The position numbers were made by a program, and so were the translations under genes. This document shows, piece after piece, positions 1 to 12,021 of a stretch of 64,000 nucleotides of DNA; position 1 is the stretch's first letter, and each line of letters opens with the position of its first letter. The DNA comes from Owenia fusiformis (lineage: Eukaryota > Annelida > Polychaeta > Sabellida > Oweniidae). The notes beneath the pieces were generated by a model. It did no database searches and was not told the DNA's origin. It worked only from the letters and a program-made list of their open reading frames with translations. The stretch spans positions 31,139,248-31,203,247 of the forward strand of contig CAIIXF020000003.1 of NCBI GenBank assembly GCA_903813345.2, given 5' to 3'.

Positions 1-597
1 GGTGAGATCTATAATGGTACATGGAGTGGATGGTACCCACCCTATCAGCAACCAAGTGAAGGTCACGATGTTGAACCTTTTAACTCATTGACATACAACA
101 ACAAAAAAGATAGTGAATTTGTGGTTACCATAGAACAACACAACAATGACATGGAGCAATTTAGTGATAACATATGGCGACCAAGTGATAACAGTAGACA
201 GACAAATGATAACATCGGACAACCAAATGATAACATTAGACAACCAAATGATAACATCGGACAACCAAATGATCTTGGCAACATTCTGGCTCAGTATGCA
301 AACCTTCCTGTGAGAAAACCTTCCCAAGTTAGAGTCAACTGTGGTCCCAAACCAAGCAATGCCTCAACAAACTGTAAACCTGCGATTGCCCCATGTCTGT
401 ACAACCTTGCTGTTGATCCATGTGAATACAACAACATAGCAGAGAGTCATCCAGACATTCTGAAACAACTTCTAGCAAAGATTGCAGTTTATAAGGCCAA
501 TATGGTGGCACCAAAGAACAGAGCTGAAGACCCAGCTGGGTTTCCATCAAAACATGACTGGGCTTGGGTGCCATGGCTCAATCTCACTAACAGCTAG
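1..597 (+). CDS. Arylsulfatase (ARSB/I/J-like), C-terminal part
   Basis: This frame is open from base 1 to a TAG at 595-597, so the gene begins outside the window. The first residues (EIYNGTWSGWYPP) and the end (CLYNLAVDPCEYNNIAES, then DILKQLLAKIAVYKANM, then WAWVPWLNL) match the C-terminal subdomain of secreted or lysosomal type-B arylsulfatases, which hydrolyse sulfate esters on glycosaminoglycan-like sugars. The catalytic CxPSR motif and most metal ligands would lie upstream and cannot be judged. One oddity is an insert at about 160-275 made of imperfect repeats of the type NDNIGQP, between the two conserved blocks. It looks like an Asn/Gln-rich slippage expansion in a surface loop. It is probably the last exon of the gene. 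The family call is fairly sure; the exact paralogue and substrate are not. Confidence 0.82.
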   Translation, partial: GEIYNGTWSGWYPPYQQPSEGHDVEPFNSLTYNNKKDSEFVVTIEQHNNDMEQFSDNIWRPSDNSRQTNDNIGQPNDNIRQPNDNIGQPNDLGNILAQYANLPVRKPSQVRVNCGPKPSNASTNCKPAIAPCLYNLAVDPCEYNNIAESHPDILKQLLAKIAVYKANMVAPKNRAEDPAGFPSKHDWAWVPWLNLTNS

Positions 598-683
598 AAT
601 ACAAGATAAAAACTAGGTTGTTTTTAAAGTAATCATTCAGGCCAAAAACCAAAATTAAGAAAATGCTATTAAATCCACATTCA

Positions 684-703
684 AATAAAGTACAGTAAAT
701 AAA
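684..703 (+). promoter_or_regulatory. Candidate polyadenylation signals of the arylsulfatase gene
   Basis: Two AATAAA hexamers (684-689 and 698-703) lie about 90-100 bases after the stop codon at 597. This spacing suits a short 3' UTR. Confidence 0.45.
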
Positions 704-934
704 GTTCCTTTTATACCCATAAAATCTTGATGTGTTGTATTGTACAATATTTGAATCGAATGATGTGAGTTGAACAAATTGGGGAAAAAAAATAAAGATA
801 TTTAAAACTCAAATGCACAATTCTATCTCCACTCTTTGGCATTAATCCTATCAGACTACATAGTCGGAAAAATTATGTAACTAACATTTATTTCACATTC
901 AATCTCTACTCTCAGTTTGGTTTTATCCCTTGTT
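704..934. other. Intergenic, no gene seen
   Basis: AT-rich sequence between the arylsulfatase 3' end and the first TIR element. I see no ORF with family character. Confidence 0.5.
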
Positions 935-2250
935 ATGTCCCCACCACATAGTGTGGGGCCATATTGTCGTCCTCGGTGCGTCCGTCCGTCTGTTTGTCTG
1001 TCTGTCTGTCCGTCCGTCCAGCAGTTTTCTCCAAAACCGCTACAGATATCATATCACCTTCAAATTTTCAGGGATAACTTATAAGTGCTTACAGATGTGG
1101 ATGAAAAAAGTTTAACTCGATACCTACTTCCTGTAGACCATTTTGAAGTCAAATGCTAAAATCCTTGTCTGCAAACTTTAAGAAAAACAGCTTCAGAGTT
1201 GCTTTTAAAACTTTAATATCTTGTTCAGCTTACTTCATTCTACATCTGATTAGGTTTTGGACCTGTTAGCTCAGTCATGTCAGCCATTTTGAATGTCTTA
1301 AGAAAAGTTAGCGCGTGATAATACTTTGTATCATATTGAATGGTGTTTTTGAGTTTTCATACTTTAACTATTTAGTAGCTTTATAAATAATTTCAGGTGT
1401 ACTTTGTTGTAAAAGCCTATGTTATTGTTAACAGTGGTTATTTGTGACAATTTTGTAAAAGGAAATCGGCAAAAACTCATAATCGCTTTTTTATTGTCGG
1501 CCATTTTGGATTTTTCTGTCCTAAAATCTTGTCTGTTAAGTCTTGTCTACGCGTTTTCAGGTGAACCGTTTAGTAGATCAATTTCAAATTTTCAGGGATG
1601 ATTCTAAATATGAAAATCTAGATCTGATTAGTTTTTGGGCATTCTGGGTAAATATCAAGGCAGCCATTTTGGATTTTCCGTCTTAAAAATCGTGTCTGTA
1701 AAGTCTTGGCTACGCATTTCCAGGTGAACCATTTAGTAGATCAATTGATTCTTAGTATGAAAATCTAGATCTGATTAGTTTTTTGGCATTCAGGGTAAAT
1801 GTCAAGGCAGCCATTTTGGATTTTCCGTCTTAAAATCTTGTCTGTAAAGTCTTGTCTACGCATTTCCAAGTGAACCGTTTGGTAGATCAATTTCAAATTT
1901 TCAAGGATGATTCTTAGTATTAAAATCTTGAACTGATTAGTTTTTTGACATTCTGGGTAAATGTCAAGGCAGTCATTAGGGATTTTCCATTCTAAAATCT
2001 TGTCTGTAAAGTTTTGTTTACATGTTTTCTGGTTAACTGTTTGATGGATGAATTTCAAATTTTCAGGAGTGGTTCATAGTATGAAAATCTCGAACTAACT
2101 AATTTTTGGGCATTCTGGGTAAATTTTTATGGTGGCCATTTTGGATTTTCCGTCCTCAAATTGTGTTGGTAAAGTCTTGTCTACTTATTTTCAGGATAAC
2201 CATTCGATGGGATCACCCATTGGTGGGGACATTTTGTACATATTTGTAAT
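935..2250 (+). mobile_element. Non-autonomous TIR element with internal tandem repeats, copy 1
   Basis: Starts with ATGTCCCCACCA (935-946); the exact reverse complement TGGTGGGGACAT is at 2221-2232. After the left end comes a subterminal run of GTCC/GTCT tetranucleotides (about 980-1020). The body has about five imperfect repeats of roughly 165 bp containing GCCATTTTGGATTTTCC and GTCTGTAAAGTCTTGTCTAC. A second copy lies inverted at 54721-56357. Homology between the copies runs some 18 bases past the right 12-mer (TTTGTACA and onwards), so the right boundary is approximate. No transposase ORF is present. Confidence 0.7.
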
Positions 2251-3337
2251 TGTTTGTTACACTCAGAGGGAAGTGATACTTGCCTATGAGAAGTTATATA
2301 AATGTGCCAAGTAATTTAGAAGAACCAGTGCATGAATTTGGTGTTTATCTTACTCTGTATATATATTTTCACTGAATTACATGTAAATTAAACATTTGTT
2401 AATAATTTATATTTTGATACAAGTTACATCATATTTAGCAACAATACATCATACTTTGAATATAGTCTACATAAATATAAGTGATATATGATGGTCAGGT
2501 TCTTACCTTCAAAACCCCATCAAGTAACAACCCTACCCCCTGACGACTCTTTATTCTTTGGGTAAACTTCGATCATAATTCTTTTAATTTTTGAAAACTT
2601 AGATTTCATGGATGTATATTTAAAAAGGGCAAAATGCGGATAGTTGACAAAGGTGGCAGTTGAACTTGAAGTCAGAAACAGCAGCTATGATCAGTTTCAT
2701 ATCAGCGGTTCATAGATTAAAAATAAACCTAATATAGCTGTTGTTTTGATATGGATATAGCATGATATAATTAAGTTATACGGACACGGATACCATAGGT
2801 GAGTGAGATAAATTGCACGGTCCTGATTGTTGTCCACAAAATACACCCCTTCTTTGAGCTTCCGCTGAACAATATATGAATGTAAAACTATAGTTTCTTT
2901 TAATTTAATCCTTATTTAATGAAATACTACCTGTGACACATTAATTTCAAGTTTATCTAGTGTTAATCTATAAATCAATGGCTGAAATGGCTTTTTTGCA
3001 AGTAAGTAGGAATTTTTGCCATTTATGCAACTTTATGCGCTGGTGTATGGATTATGCGGGCAAGGGTAAATTATGCAGAATTATCCCGTGGGCTCAAAAA
3101 CGCATAAAACTGAGGAACAGCTGGTTAGAACATGCAATTATTGCTGATTTATAGTTCCTAAACTAGAAATCGGCAACTTCACGGAGTAGCCAATCCCAAC
3201 GAACACTGTATTAATGAATCTGTACATGTCATAATGTAATATTTCCCATCTACTCTACCCTTGATTAAATTGGCAGAATGCTATGGAGATATATCAGAAT
3301 TTAACCATATTTTGAGGAGATCTCAAAAGTAATAGCA
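2251..3337. other. Non-coding, nothing recognised
   Basis: AT-rich intergenic DNA. Short ORFs here have no family character and no convincing splice context. Confidence 0.4.
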
Positions 3338-3690
3338 GGGGGGATTAATCCCAGAGTTCAAAGATGACGTACGCTTATAATGTAAACCTGTATTGAGATG
3401 ATGTACACCTGTGATTGGTCCAAATCGATAAACAAAAATGGCAGATTCAAAATTTTCTAATAATGCTTCGAATAATATTATGTTAATTCCTGGCGTGTTA
3501 ACCAATATAATAGCTTGTTATTTCACATCAAGATAAAGAAATATGTAAGGAGCATGCTTACATCAATAAAACCATCATGATGACGGTTACATTCGAAAAC
3601 CAAAGGGTGAGAATTTGCGCGAACGAAGGTGGTACGCAAGAGACTTAATAAGTCAGTCATCGCTAAAGCTCTGGGGGTTCCCCCCTCTGA
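3338..3690 (-). mobile_element. MITE-like repeat, uninterrupted copy
   Basis: The ends are imperfect inverted repeats rich in G/C runs (GGGGGGATTAATCCCAGAG at about 3338, GGGGGTTCCCCCC at about 3673). The reverse complement matches 30838-31520, where a SINE interrupts the repeat. Shared blocks include a stretch around AACATAATATTATTCGAAGC and one around GGTTTACATTATAAGCGTA. Confidence 0.6.
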
Positions 3691-3699
3691 AGTAATAGC

Positions 3700-4150
3700 G
3701 AATTCCTACTCTAGGCAGCCATTTTGAAATTTCTGAGGAACAAATCAGAAAAACATAAACAATAATTGTGTATACATGTACTCTAGAATTCCTTCAATTT
3801 GAGTATAATGGGGCCATACTTTGAAGAGATCACAAAATTATTGCGAAATCCCACATTAGGCAGCTATTTTGAATTTTATAAGGCCCGAATCTGAAAAACA
3901 ATATAATATTTGCAATCTACTCTCAATTGCCTTTCATTTGAGTATAATAAAGCTATACTTCAGAGAAATCTCAAAATTAACGAATTTTTTTGCGGAAAAC
4001 CATTCACCAATACACAACTTTCACCAAGCATGAACAAAAATCTGTCAACTAGTATTCGAATTATCTTCTGGACAGAGTGACAGACAGACGGATGGATGGA
4101 TGGATGGATGGATGGATGGATGGATGGATGGACAGAGGGCTTCACAATAT
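3700..4150 (-). repeat. Fragment of a TIR repeat family with a (GGAT)n tract
   Basis: Contains GCCATTTTGAA-type blocks, a pure (GGAT)n tract at about 4089-4132, and the terminal signature ending in CTGAACTTCGTTCG seen again near 54180 and 56700. A microsatellite just inside the end is a shared feature of several repeat families in this window. Confidence 0.55.
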
Positions 4151-7100
4151 CCCTACTGAACTTCGTTCGTTGGAATTATCAACAATCAAAATACTCAGGA
4201 AATAAAGTTGCTTTAACATCCAGATTGTTGTGATGTGCAGGCCTATTTCTAACATTATATAACTTGTACAATATTTAACAATGTTAATGAATTGAATATG
4301 ATCTTTATTTTGATATGAAACCCATGTCGGTATAACATGTTTTTCATTTAAGGTAAGGTATAAAATGGTGACACCCCAACACCTAGCTTCAACCAGCAAG
4401 GGTACTTGTAGCTTTACATGATTTGTATCATTCAAAAAATATTCAGTTGTGAAGAAAATGAATGAAATGAAAATGAACCAATGAGTTTTCAATGAAAATG
4501 CGGTGTTCACCAATGTTATTTATTTAATTAGATTCTTAGGCAATCACAAAAAAGAACTTCCTTATTCAACATGGGTGGCAAATTTTTCATCAAAGTCAGA
4601 GTTCAATGATTAGAATGAGCCAAAAAGACTGTTGTATTATGAGAAGCTGAGATAAATCATTTGGTAACAGTCATATAGATGGAGCTACTATTAGGGAAAG
4701 AAAACACTTTTTGTATGAGGGAAGGTAAAAACTAAACGAAAACTAAAAAACTATTCACAGACCTCAATGAAGAGTTTTTGAAGAATATGTTGGACTCCCC
4801 TTAGTCAATTTTCAGGTCTCTCCAAAAATTGCTAGATCTTGTTTAATTGGTTCAGAGATTCCTCACAAGAAAAACCAAATGGATTTCTTCTATCATTGCG
4901 ATCAATTTTGTAAATCAGTGAACACAGGAGTATCTGATAGATCTATGGATGTATAGGTCATCAGGTGAAACGCTAAGGCAACCAGGGGGAGATAAAAGTG
5001 AACCAGGGGGAAGATGAAAGACATTTAATGTGAACCCGATCTTTACCTCCACACTGGCACACTTACAACCAGGAACTTTCTTACAGTGAACAGGGGATTG
5101 TTTATGATAATTACTTGACCTTTATGTCTTAACATCATTAATCAAACATTTTGCAGGGAAATGAATAAGTTTAAATTTGTTTAAAGATGGTGTTCAAATA
5201 CAGCTGTATCTATAATTGTGAAATAATGAAGTTAATTAAGGGGAGGGGGTGAATCAAGAAAATGTTCATTCCAATTGAAATCTAGTGAAAGACAAATCAA
5301 CAATTTAAAGTTTAGGTTAACATTTTCAAAAGCGAACCTATTCTGTAATGTTTTAAACATTTCATTCATTGTTACTCTTTATGGATTCTGGGTAAACCAT
5401 CACATATCTAGTTTATATGACTACCTTATTTAAAACCCATAGATTATAGCATCGTCTTTATTGAAGATTTTTTATTCAAATGTTTCTTTCACTTTCATCA
5501 CAATAGGTGCCAATTCTTAAATGAACAATAAAAATACATTTGAAATTGAGAATTTTTTTTAGTTTGGAAAACAAGTCTGTGGGCTCAGTAATGTTCAACA
5601 TTAATTCTTTAATTCAAAGTGACTCAGATTTTTTATCTTCACGTTCTTCAAACTGATTTAATATGATTTTTAACAGAGACATAGATTTATCTCAGAAATG
5701 AGTTTGCTAATAAATCACCTTGAGCTTTCAAAAGCTGTGTGAGACACGCTAATCTAGCTGGGGGTGAATGTGATACTATTGAAGTCACTGGTCTCAGGGG
5801 GATTGATCATTTTGAAAATGGATCTTCAAGTTTGTTACAACCCCATTTGACCCTTTCTCAGAGCTTGACTTTGTTTAAACTCTTCAAATAAGAGATTATT
5901 CCTTGATCTGGCCCATATCCCATTATTAATGCAGTCAAAGTACAGTAGAACCAGTCTAATTCCATCACCACGGGGATCAGCAAAAGGTGTTCGGTTAAGC
6001 ACGTGTTCACATTCAATGTTTCTTAATACTAGAATGTGAGTCAATTTTAGATAACAAAATTGAAACTGAGAAAAAGTGTTCATATTGAAAGGTGTTCAGA
6101 TTGAAGAGGTGATTGGATATTCAGGTTTTACTGTATTATATATTTACTTATAAGCAGGTTCAATTTTACATTTGAATCCCATTACAGCTGACTAGGAGAT
6201 TATCTTAATAGCATGAAAACTGTAAAATCATCTGCAATAATCAGAGGGTGGGGTAGCTAGCTGACAGGAATACAGGGTATCCTTATTATATAGAGGACCT
6301 AAATCAGTTAAATATTCATTTGATTTGACTTCAAAAAATGAATTCCCAAACAAACTCATAAAATATCTTCAAAAACAATTTCAGAGTAATGAGCCTAACT
6401 TTTTTTCAGCTCCAAAAGATAATTTCCAATAATTTATTACAATCATGCGCAAATCACTTTAGAAGATATTTGATGAGTATGTACCCCATAAACTATCCAT
6501 AATTGTTGAAAAAGAGCTTTTAGATGAAAAACCAAGTAAAATCTGTCACTCTGCAAAGACACAAGGGCTATCAGCTGGTCTATATCCATAATGGAAGGTG
6601 ATAAAGGACATTCAATGCTACCTTAACACTCACATTAGAAACAGGTGTTAGCTTTAGGTCTAAAACAAAAAGCTTTTTGAAGTAGTTTGTTGTACTAAAG
6701 TTTTGTTTATTATTCCACTGTTGACCTGTGTATAAGGTGGCCACTCAGAATTGTCAGTTACTATGATCTATCTTCACCATTCTCAAATAATCTCGATGAC
6801 TATTGCTACTAGAGTTCATGTGCATGCTAAAATTGACTTTAGAGGCCATGGTCAATTTATTAGAATAAACGTTTGATGTTTTAAATTTTGGATTTCGGAT
6901 TATGAATCTAAAATGTAAATATTGTGACAGCTTATTTTGTGCATGGTCATTTCTAAAATATTTTGAATCATATTTCTCATAAATTCTAATTGTCTAGTAA
7001 AGCAATTCATATGGCGTAATCATTTAAAAATCGGGCTCCATACATCATATTCCCAATGTTTTCCTGAAACAGGCTACAGTCCCATGTTTCCAACATAATC

Positions 7101-10100
7101 AAAGTCATTTTAAAGTATTTCATTTCATGGTTTGTTGATTCATTAATTAGCTAATTAAATTAAATCACAAATACAGTCCAAAATTTGAAGTCCAGCAAAG
7201 TATCTTTAGGGAATTTGATATTAAAATGGCTATCAATTACCTTGCCCCAAAAGCAGAGTTGGGAAAATCTAGTTTTCAAAATATTGCCATGGAGATTTGA
7301 GAAGGTAAACAACTTTGAAATTGTTAATTAAAAGGTCTAATCTATTAATTAAATTGTTTAATTAAGTCAAAGTGTCTACCAATCACCATCAATTATGCCT
7401 AATTAGGATTGACACACTGGCCTAAATGCAAAATGTCATATTATTTATCAAGAATGAACAACATTGGCAAAGTTGCAAAGTTGTTGAGTAAAGAATAAAG
7501 TACATGTACATGTATGACCATGCAGAAATTACCATATCGGCCATATTAGCCAACTTTCATCATGAAGGGCTTAAATTCTCATCGAAACTCAAAATTGGTC
7601 AACATTTTGCCTAAAAAAGGATTTTCATCAGAATTATGACAACTTAATCCCAATAATGTCAAAATTCTCTTTGGTCAAATTGGGGACTTCCATGATTCCC
7701 AGAGCCTCCCCTGGCCATTGTATGTAGATTGACAATTAATTAAATCAAGAGTATCTGAATCTCCATTTTTCTCTCCCATGGAAGTCCCAAATAAACTTTT
7801 CTAACCAACAATGTTTAAGAAATACAAGAAGTGTACACTTTTTGGTCAAACCCAGCTTCAAAAGTAAGAGTGGTAAGGCAACAACAGGAGCATAAGATAT
7901 GGTGTCCAATAATCAACAGAAAATATTCCAGTAATCAGTAAAGCAGAATTTTGAAGTTTAATTATAGGGGAGGGGGTAATTAAACCAAATCAACTTTTTA
8001 TTAACAGAAGAATATCCCAAGTTCGTGATTTAACAAACGCATACTGTATACTCTAAATCACCGAATCACTGAGCATTCATAAACACTTTTGCAGAGTGTT
8101 TACATCTGTATCATTTTTGACACAATTATTCAAACATAGACTGGTAGGTCCATGCAGCATCGCAACAGTATGATGACAGAGGAGTATAAACAGGTCAAAG
8201 AACCAAAGACAAATGGCCATAATGGTCATGTCTTAAAATGCAAAATAGAGAGGAAAAGAGTGGAGTCAGTGAGATAAAAAGTAGCCTGGCATGTAGACAA
8301 AACTCTAAATTGTATGGAAATGCAAGAAATGCATAGTGTTCATTCAAATTTTAGAGAGAAAGGGTGTGAAATTGGCATGACAAAAGAGTTTATTTAAGCA
8401 AGGGTGGCCACTTGGTATGATCATTTCAACAGCCTTTCTTATGAAAACAAGGAAATGCTTTTACTCTGATATTTTTAAAAATACTTAAGGTGAAATTGAT
8501 ATATTTATAGCCAGGTTAAAAATTAGTGTAAATTCTGATGTTTTTTTGCCTCAATAAATCTTAACTTTTGATATTGAAGTATATGAGCAATTGTATACTG
8601 CAGTTTAAAGTTGAGATAAATGAATTTATGAAATAACGGTGTATATGTATTTATATTTTTCTGAAAAAGTTCAGCATTAAGTCCCTGCATACCCCTCTCA
8701 TCTACTTCCCCTTCTTATATAGGTTAGGTTTGTAGAGGGATGAGACACAATGGCTTGAATTAAAGACCAGTTAGGTTCCCTCAATGGATCGCCCCTAACC
8801 TGACAGAGTAATGCCAACTAATTTAGTTATGTCATAACAACATTTACTCTACCTACGAGTTTTATTTATATAATGTAATTAATTATATAAAACAGGTGCA
8901 TTTCAGTTTTGTTCATAGTTATCCCCTTTACAATTTATATTTTTATCGAAAATACTGACAGAAAAGGATAATATAGAAACAACCAGGTTTTATTCTTTAT
9001 CTCACTAACACTGACAAACTTATCAATAAGAGATGCAGTTATGTAACATAATCAACACAATCTGAGAAGTAACTTTTCCAAAAAATTTCTAATCAATTTT
9101 AGAAGCTTTTAGGCTAATATCATACTTGTGTTGCCCATTTTCAAGAAATTCAAAAGGTTATATTTTGTTTTATTGGAATCATTTATTTTATATATATGCT
9201 TAATCTAGACATGATCTAGATAAACTTCTGAATCAAAATAAGTTGATCATTTGACAAAACACCAGAATGAATCTATTTTTGAGATGAAAAATATGGAATG
9301 GTAAAAAATTGTTTCTCATTCTGGGTGCCTCTCCTGTTTCTCACGAGTCATAAAGATGAACTTGAGCTTTCCAACATGTAAAATGTTATATCCATAATTT
9401 TGAACTTGTAACAGAGGTCGTGATTGATTGATAGGCTCGTGTGGGGTCAGAAATCACTTAAATATGGATGTTAACATAAAAAATAGGTCTTGCTTTACAG
9501 GTTCCCCTTACAAACATGTATAATGTCAGGTTGAGTGATGACATTTACAGGTGGGGGTTTACAGATACATGCTAGAAAATCCATAAAGTATGCAAGCCAG
9601 CATGTCCTGCTATAAAGAAACACCAATTAGAGGTTCTCATGAAGATTTTTGCAAAATGACAGGTCCCCTACAAGGGATCATCTCAAAAGTGATTAAACCA
9701 TCTATAAACTTACAACCTCAGGGGTGTAGGTATTTTTTAATTTCCAATTATGTTGATTATATCCTTAGAAGGGGTCTTCCATTCCTTGTATTGTATTATG
9801 TGAACTGATGGATTAACATGCCTTTGGACATAATGAGTGTGATTACAGGGGGGGGGGCAGGTGATACTGAACCAAACCCTGGAATGATTATACTCAAGGA
9901 ATAATCCTATTTTAATGCAAATTGTTTAATTAAATCACATTTTCCTTAAGTAATTCAGAGTTGATTATTCTCTTAATTTCCTTGGTAACAGCAATAGCTA
10001 TTCCTATCAAAGTGTCTCAAGAAATACTCCCTAGTGACAAATGATGTCGATTCAATTGTAAACAAACATTTGACACAACCCCTTAATAAACCATGAGTAG

Positions 10101-10295
10101 CCACCAATCAGTAATGAACATAGAACTCTGAACAACATACAGTGACAGGCGGCCTGCCAACCAAGCAGCACATAATAACAAGTGGAATATTAACCTTAGA
10201 GTATCACCTTCAATACATTCTATGCATTGTTAGATGTCAAAACAACAAGAGGCTAATAATACATCATATTTAGTAAGAATATACACCGCAACATA
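4151..10295. other. 6-kb gene-free upstream region
   Basis: AT-rich DNA between repeats and the start of the fibrinogen-related gene. I see one MITE (5943-6133) and no coding exon I can support. A poly-G run (about 9848-9856) and scattered TAATTA-type motifs are unremarkable. The promoter of the downstream gene presumably lies in the last few hundred bases, but no strong core element stands out. Confidence 0.4.
5943..6133. mobile_element. MITE with CAGTAAAACC-type ends, TA flanks
   Basis: Left end TA-CAGTAGAACC and right end GGTTTTACTG-TA form a short inverted repeat flanked by TA (5941-5942, 6134-6135). This fits a Tc1/mariner-type MITE. A second copy is at 34163-34335, and a lone right end is seen near 14068-14080. 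Confidence 0.55.
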
Positions 10296-12021
10296 ATGGA
10301 AGCTGTCAGAATCGTTATCGTCTTGGCAATTCTATGTGTGATCTCATCAGATGCTAGCTACATCAAAACGGATGACACAAGTGTAGCTCACAGTGATAAC
10401 ATCGATGGAGATCATAATGACAAAACAAAAGATGAGTTGCCATGGCAATCAGAGAGTGGAGATGCTCCTGATGGAGACAGAGCGGAATTTGATGACAACA
10501 CGGGAGAAAACAATGACGATGAAAATGATGACAATAACAATGATTACTATAACAATGGTGATCATAATGATGAAAATTACAATAATGATGAACTCAATGA
10601 TGACAACTATAATGATGATATTTATAACAAGGATGAATACAAAAATGATAACCAATTTGATACATCTACCTCAAACAATGATGAACAAGATGATCAAACA
10701 ACACATAACAAAGAAAAACCAGAACATGACAATACGCATACTGCTTCAGTCAATCAAAATGTTGAAGGTCATGTCGAACATGGAGCAATTCAACAACGTG
10801 ATGAACCCAGAGATGATCATAGACTAAAAGATACATTTATCAAATATCACATTGATAATGAGAATCAAGGCTATGAAATACAAGATGATAACCTCAATGA
10901 TGAAAATCTGAACAATGATGAACAAAATGATGAAAGATATGACTTTAACAGCCATTACCCAGGAGATAATCATAATGATTATAAACATGAGGATTATACA
11001 AAACAAGAGGATTACAAACAACATGAGGATTACATTCTGTTTGATGACCATGAACCAAGCCCAATAGATAACCAAAATGAACCATTCTTTGATGAAACCC
11101 CAAGACAAAAGGAAACAGTTGCTCCTGCTGTGAAAGGTAAAAAATCTGGTGGTAGAAGACACAATTCCCACAGGAATACTGAATTATTGAATGAGATGTT
11201 TGAACAGATGAACACAGTCCAGGCGAACATGTTACACCAGGTGGCCGCCATTGAGAGATTAACAGAGAGAGTCACCACACTACAGGCATCTCTCACTCAA
11301 CAGTTCCAGCAAAATATAAAGCTCCAAACCTCCAATGAGAACCTCCAGCAGACTGTTGAAGACCTTAAAGATGAACTGTCCGTTAACCTGAAAGATTATA
11401 TAACAATGAATCTTCATACAGAATTTGAAAGATTAAAGCTTGATTTGAAAAATGATTTAAATGATAAAGATGTCACACAAACTACAACAGAACCTCCAGA
11501 TGAAGACAATCAACGTGAGAATGCAACAAAAGACTGTAACACAACAGCAATTCAGCTGATATATACAAAGGACATTGAACATATCCAAACAAAAGCCTCT
11601 GCCATGTTTGACCTCCTCAATGCCACACAGAGAGACCAGCAGCTGATGTTTCTGGAGCAAACACGCATCAAAAAACACAGCAAAAAGCGGATGAAAGAAA
11701 ACATCAAAATTCGGGAAATCCTCGATAAGGTGATGATAACACAGGAAAACATTGCAGAACAGGTTAAAGAACTTCAGAAGTCTAAAGCTGAATCTACTGA
11801 AACATTACTATACAGGGATGAACCAAGAGCAGACTTTCCAATGAGATTAACGAAAAAATGGCCCATGAGTGAAGTTAAGTCTCGGAAACGTAAAACGACA
11901 CGTCGCAATGTTGAATGCCCTCGTAAAGCAGAAGCTATGGGGGACATCATGTCTAGTGTATCAAGTCTACAAAACAGTTTGGACCATCTGGCGAAGAAGT
12001 TTGACAACAGAATGCCAACTG
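10296..12021 (+). CDS. Exon 1: signal peptide, N/D-rich region and coiled coil
   Basis: The start at 10296 is chosen because it gives a clear signal peptide (VRIVIVLAILCVISSDAS). The next roughly 235 residues are dominated by Asn, Asp, Glu, Tyr and His in short degenerate repeats such as NDDNYNDD and EDYKQHEDY. The codons are mostly GAT, AAT and AAC, which points to growth by slippage of a GATAAT-like unit. From about residue 290 the composition changes to a heptad-like helical stretch (LNEMFEQMNTVQANMLHQVA and onwards) that likely drives oligomerisation. A Lys/Arg cluster (KSRKRKTTRRN) near residue 530 could be a protease site. The donor is GGTGAGT at 12021/12022; reading through it gives a stop at 12117-12119. 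Confidence 0.78.

Noticed and set aside
9590-9808. 72-codon plus-strand ORF upstream of the fibrinogen-related gene
   Set aside because: No family features, no splice context and ordinary length for chance in AT-rich DNA.
10393-11171. Long antisense and shifted ORFs over the N/D-rich exon (Met/Ile/Val-rich translations)
   Set aside because: They are frame shadows of the GAT/AAT repeat; the +1 and antisense frames give only hydrophobic low-complexity strings.
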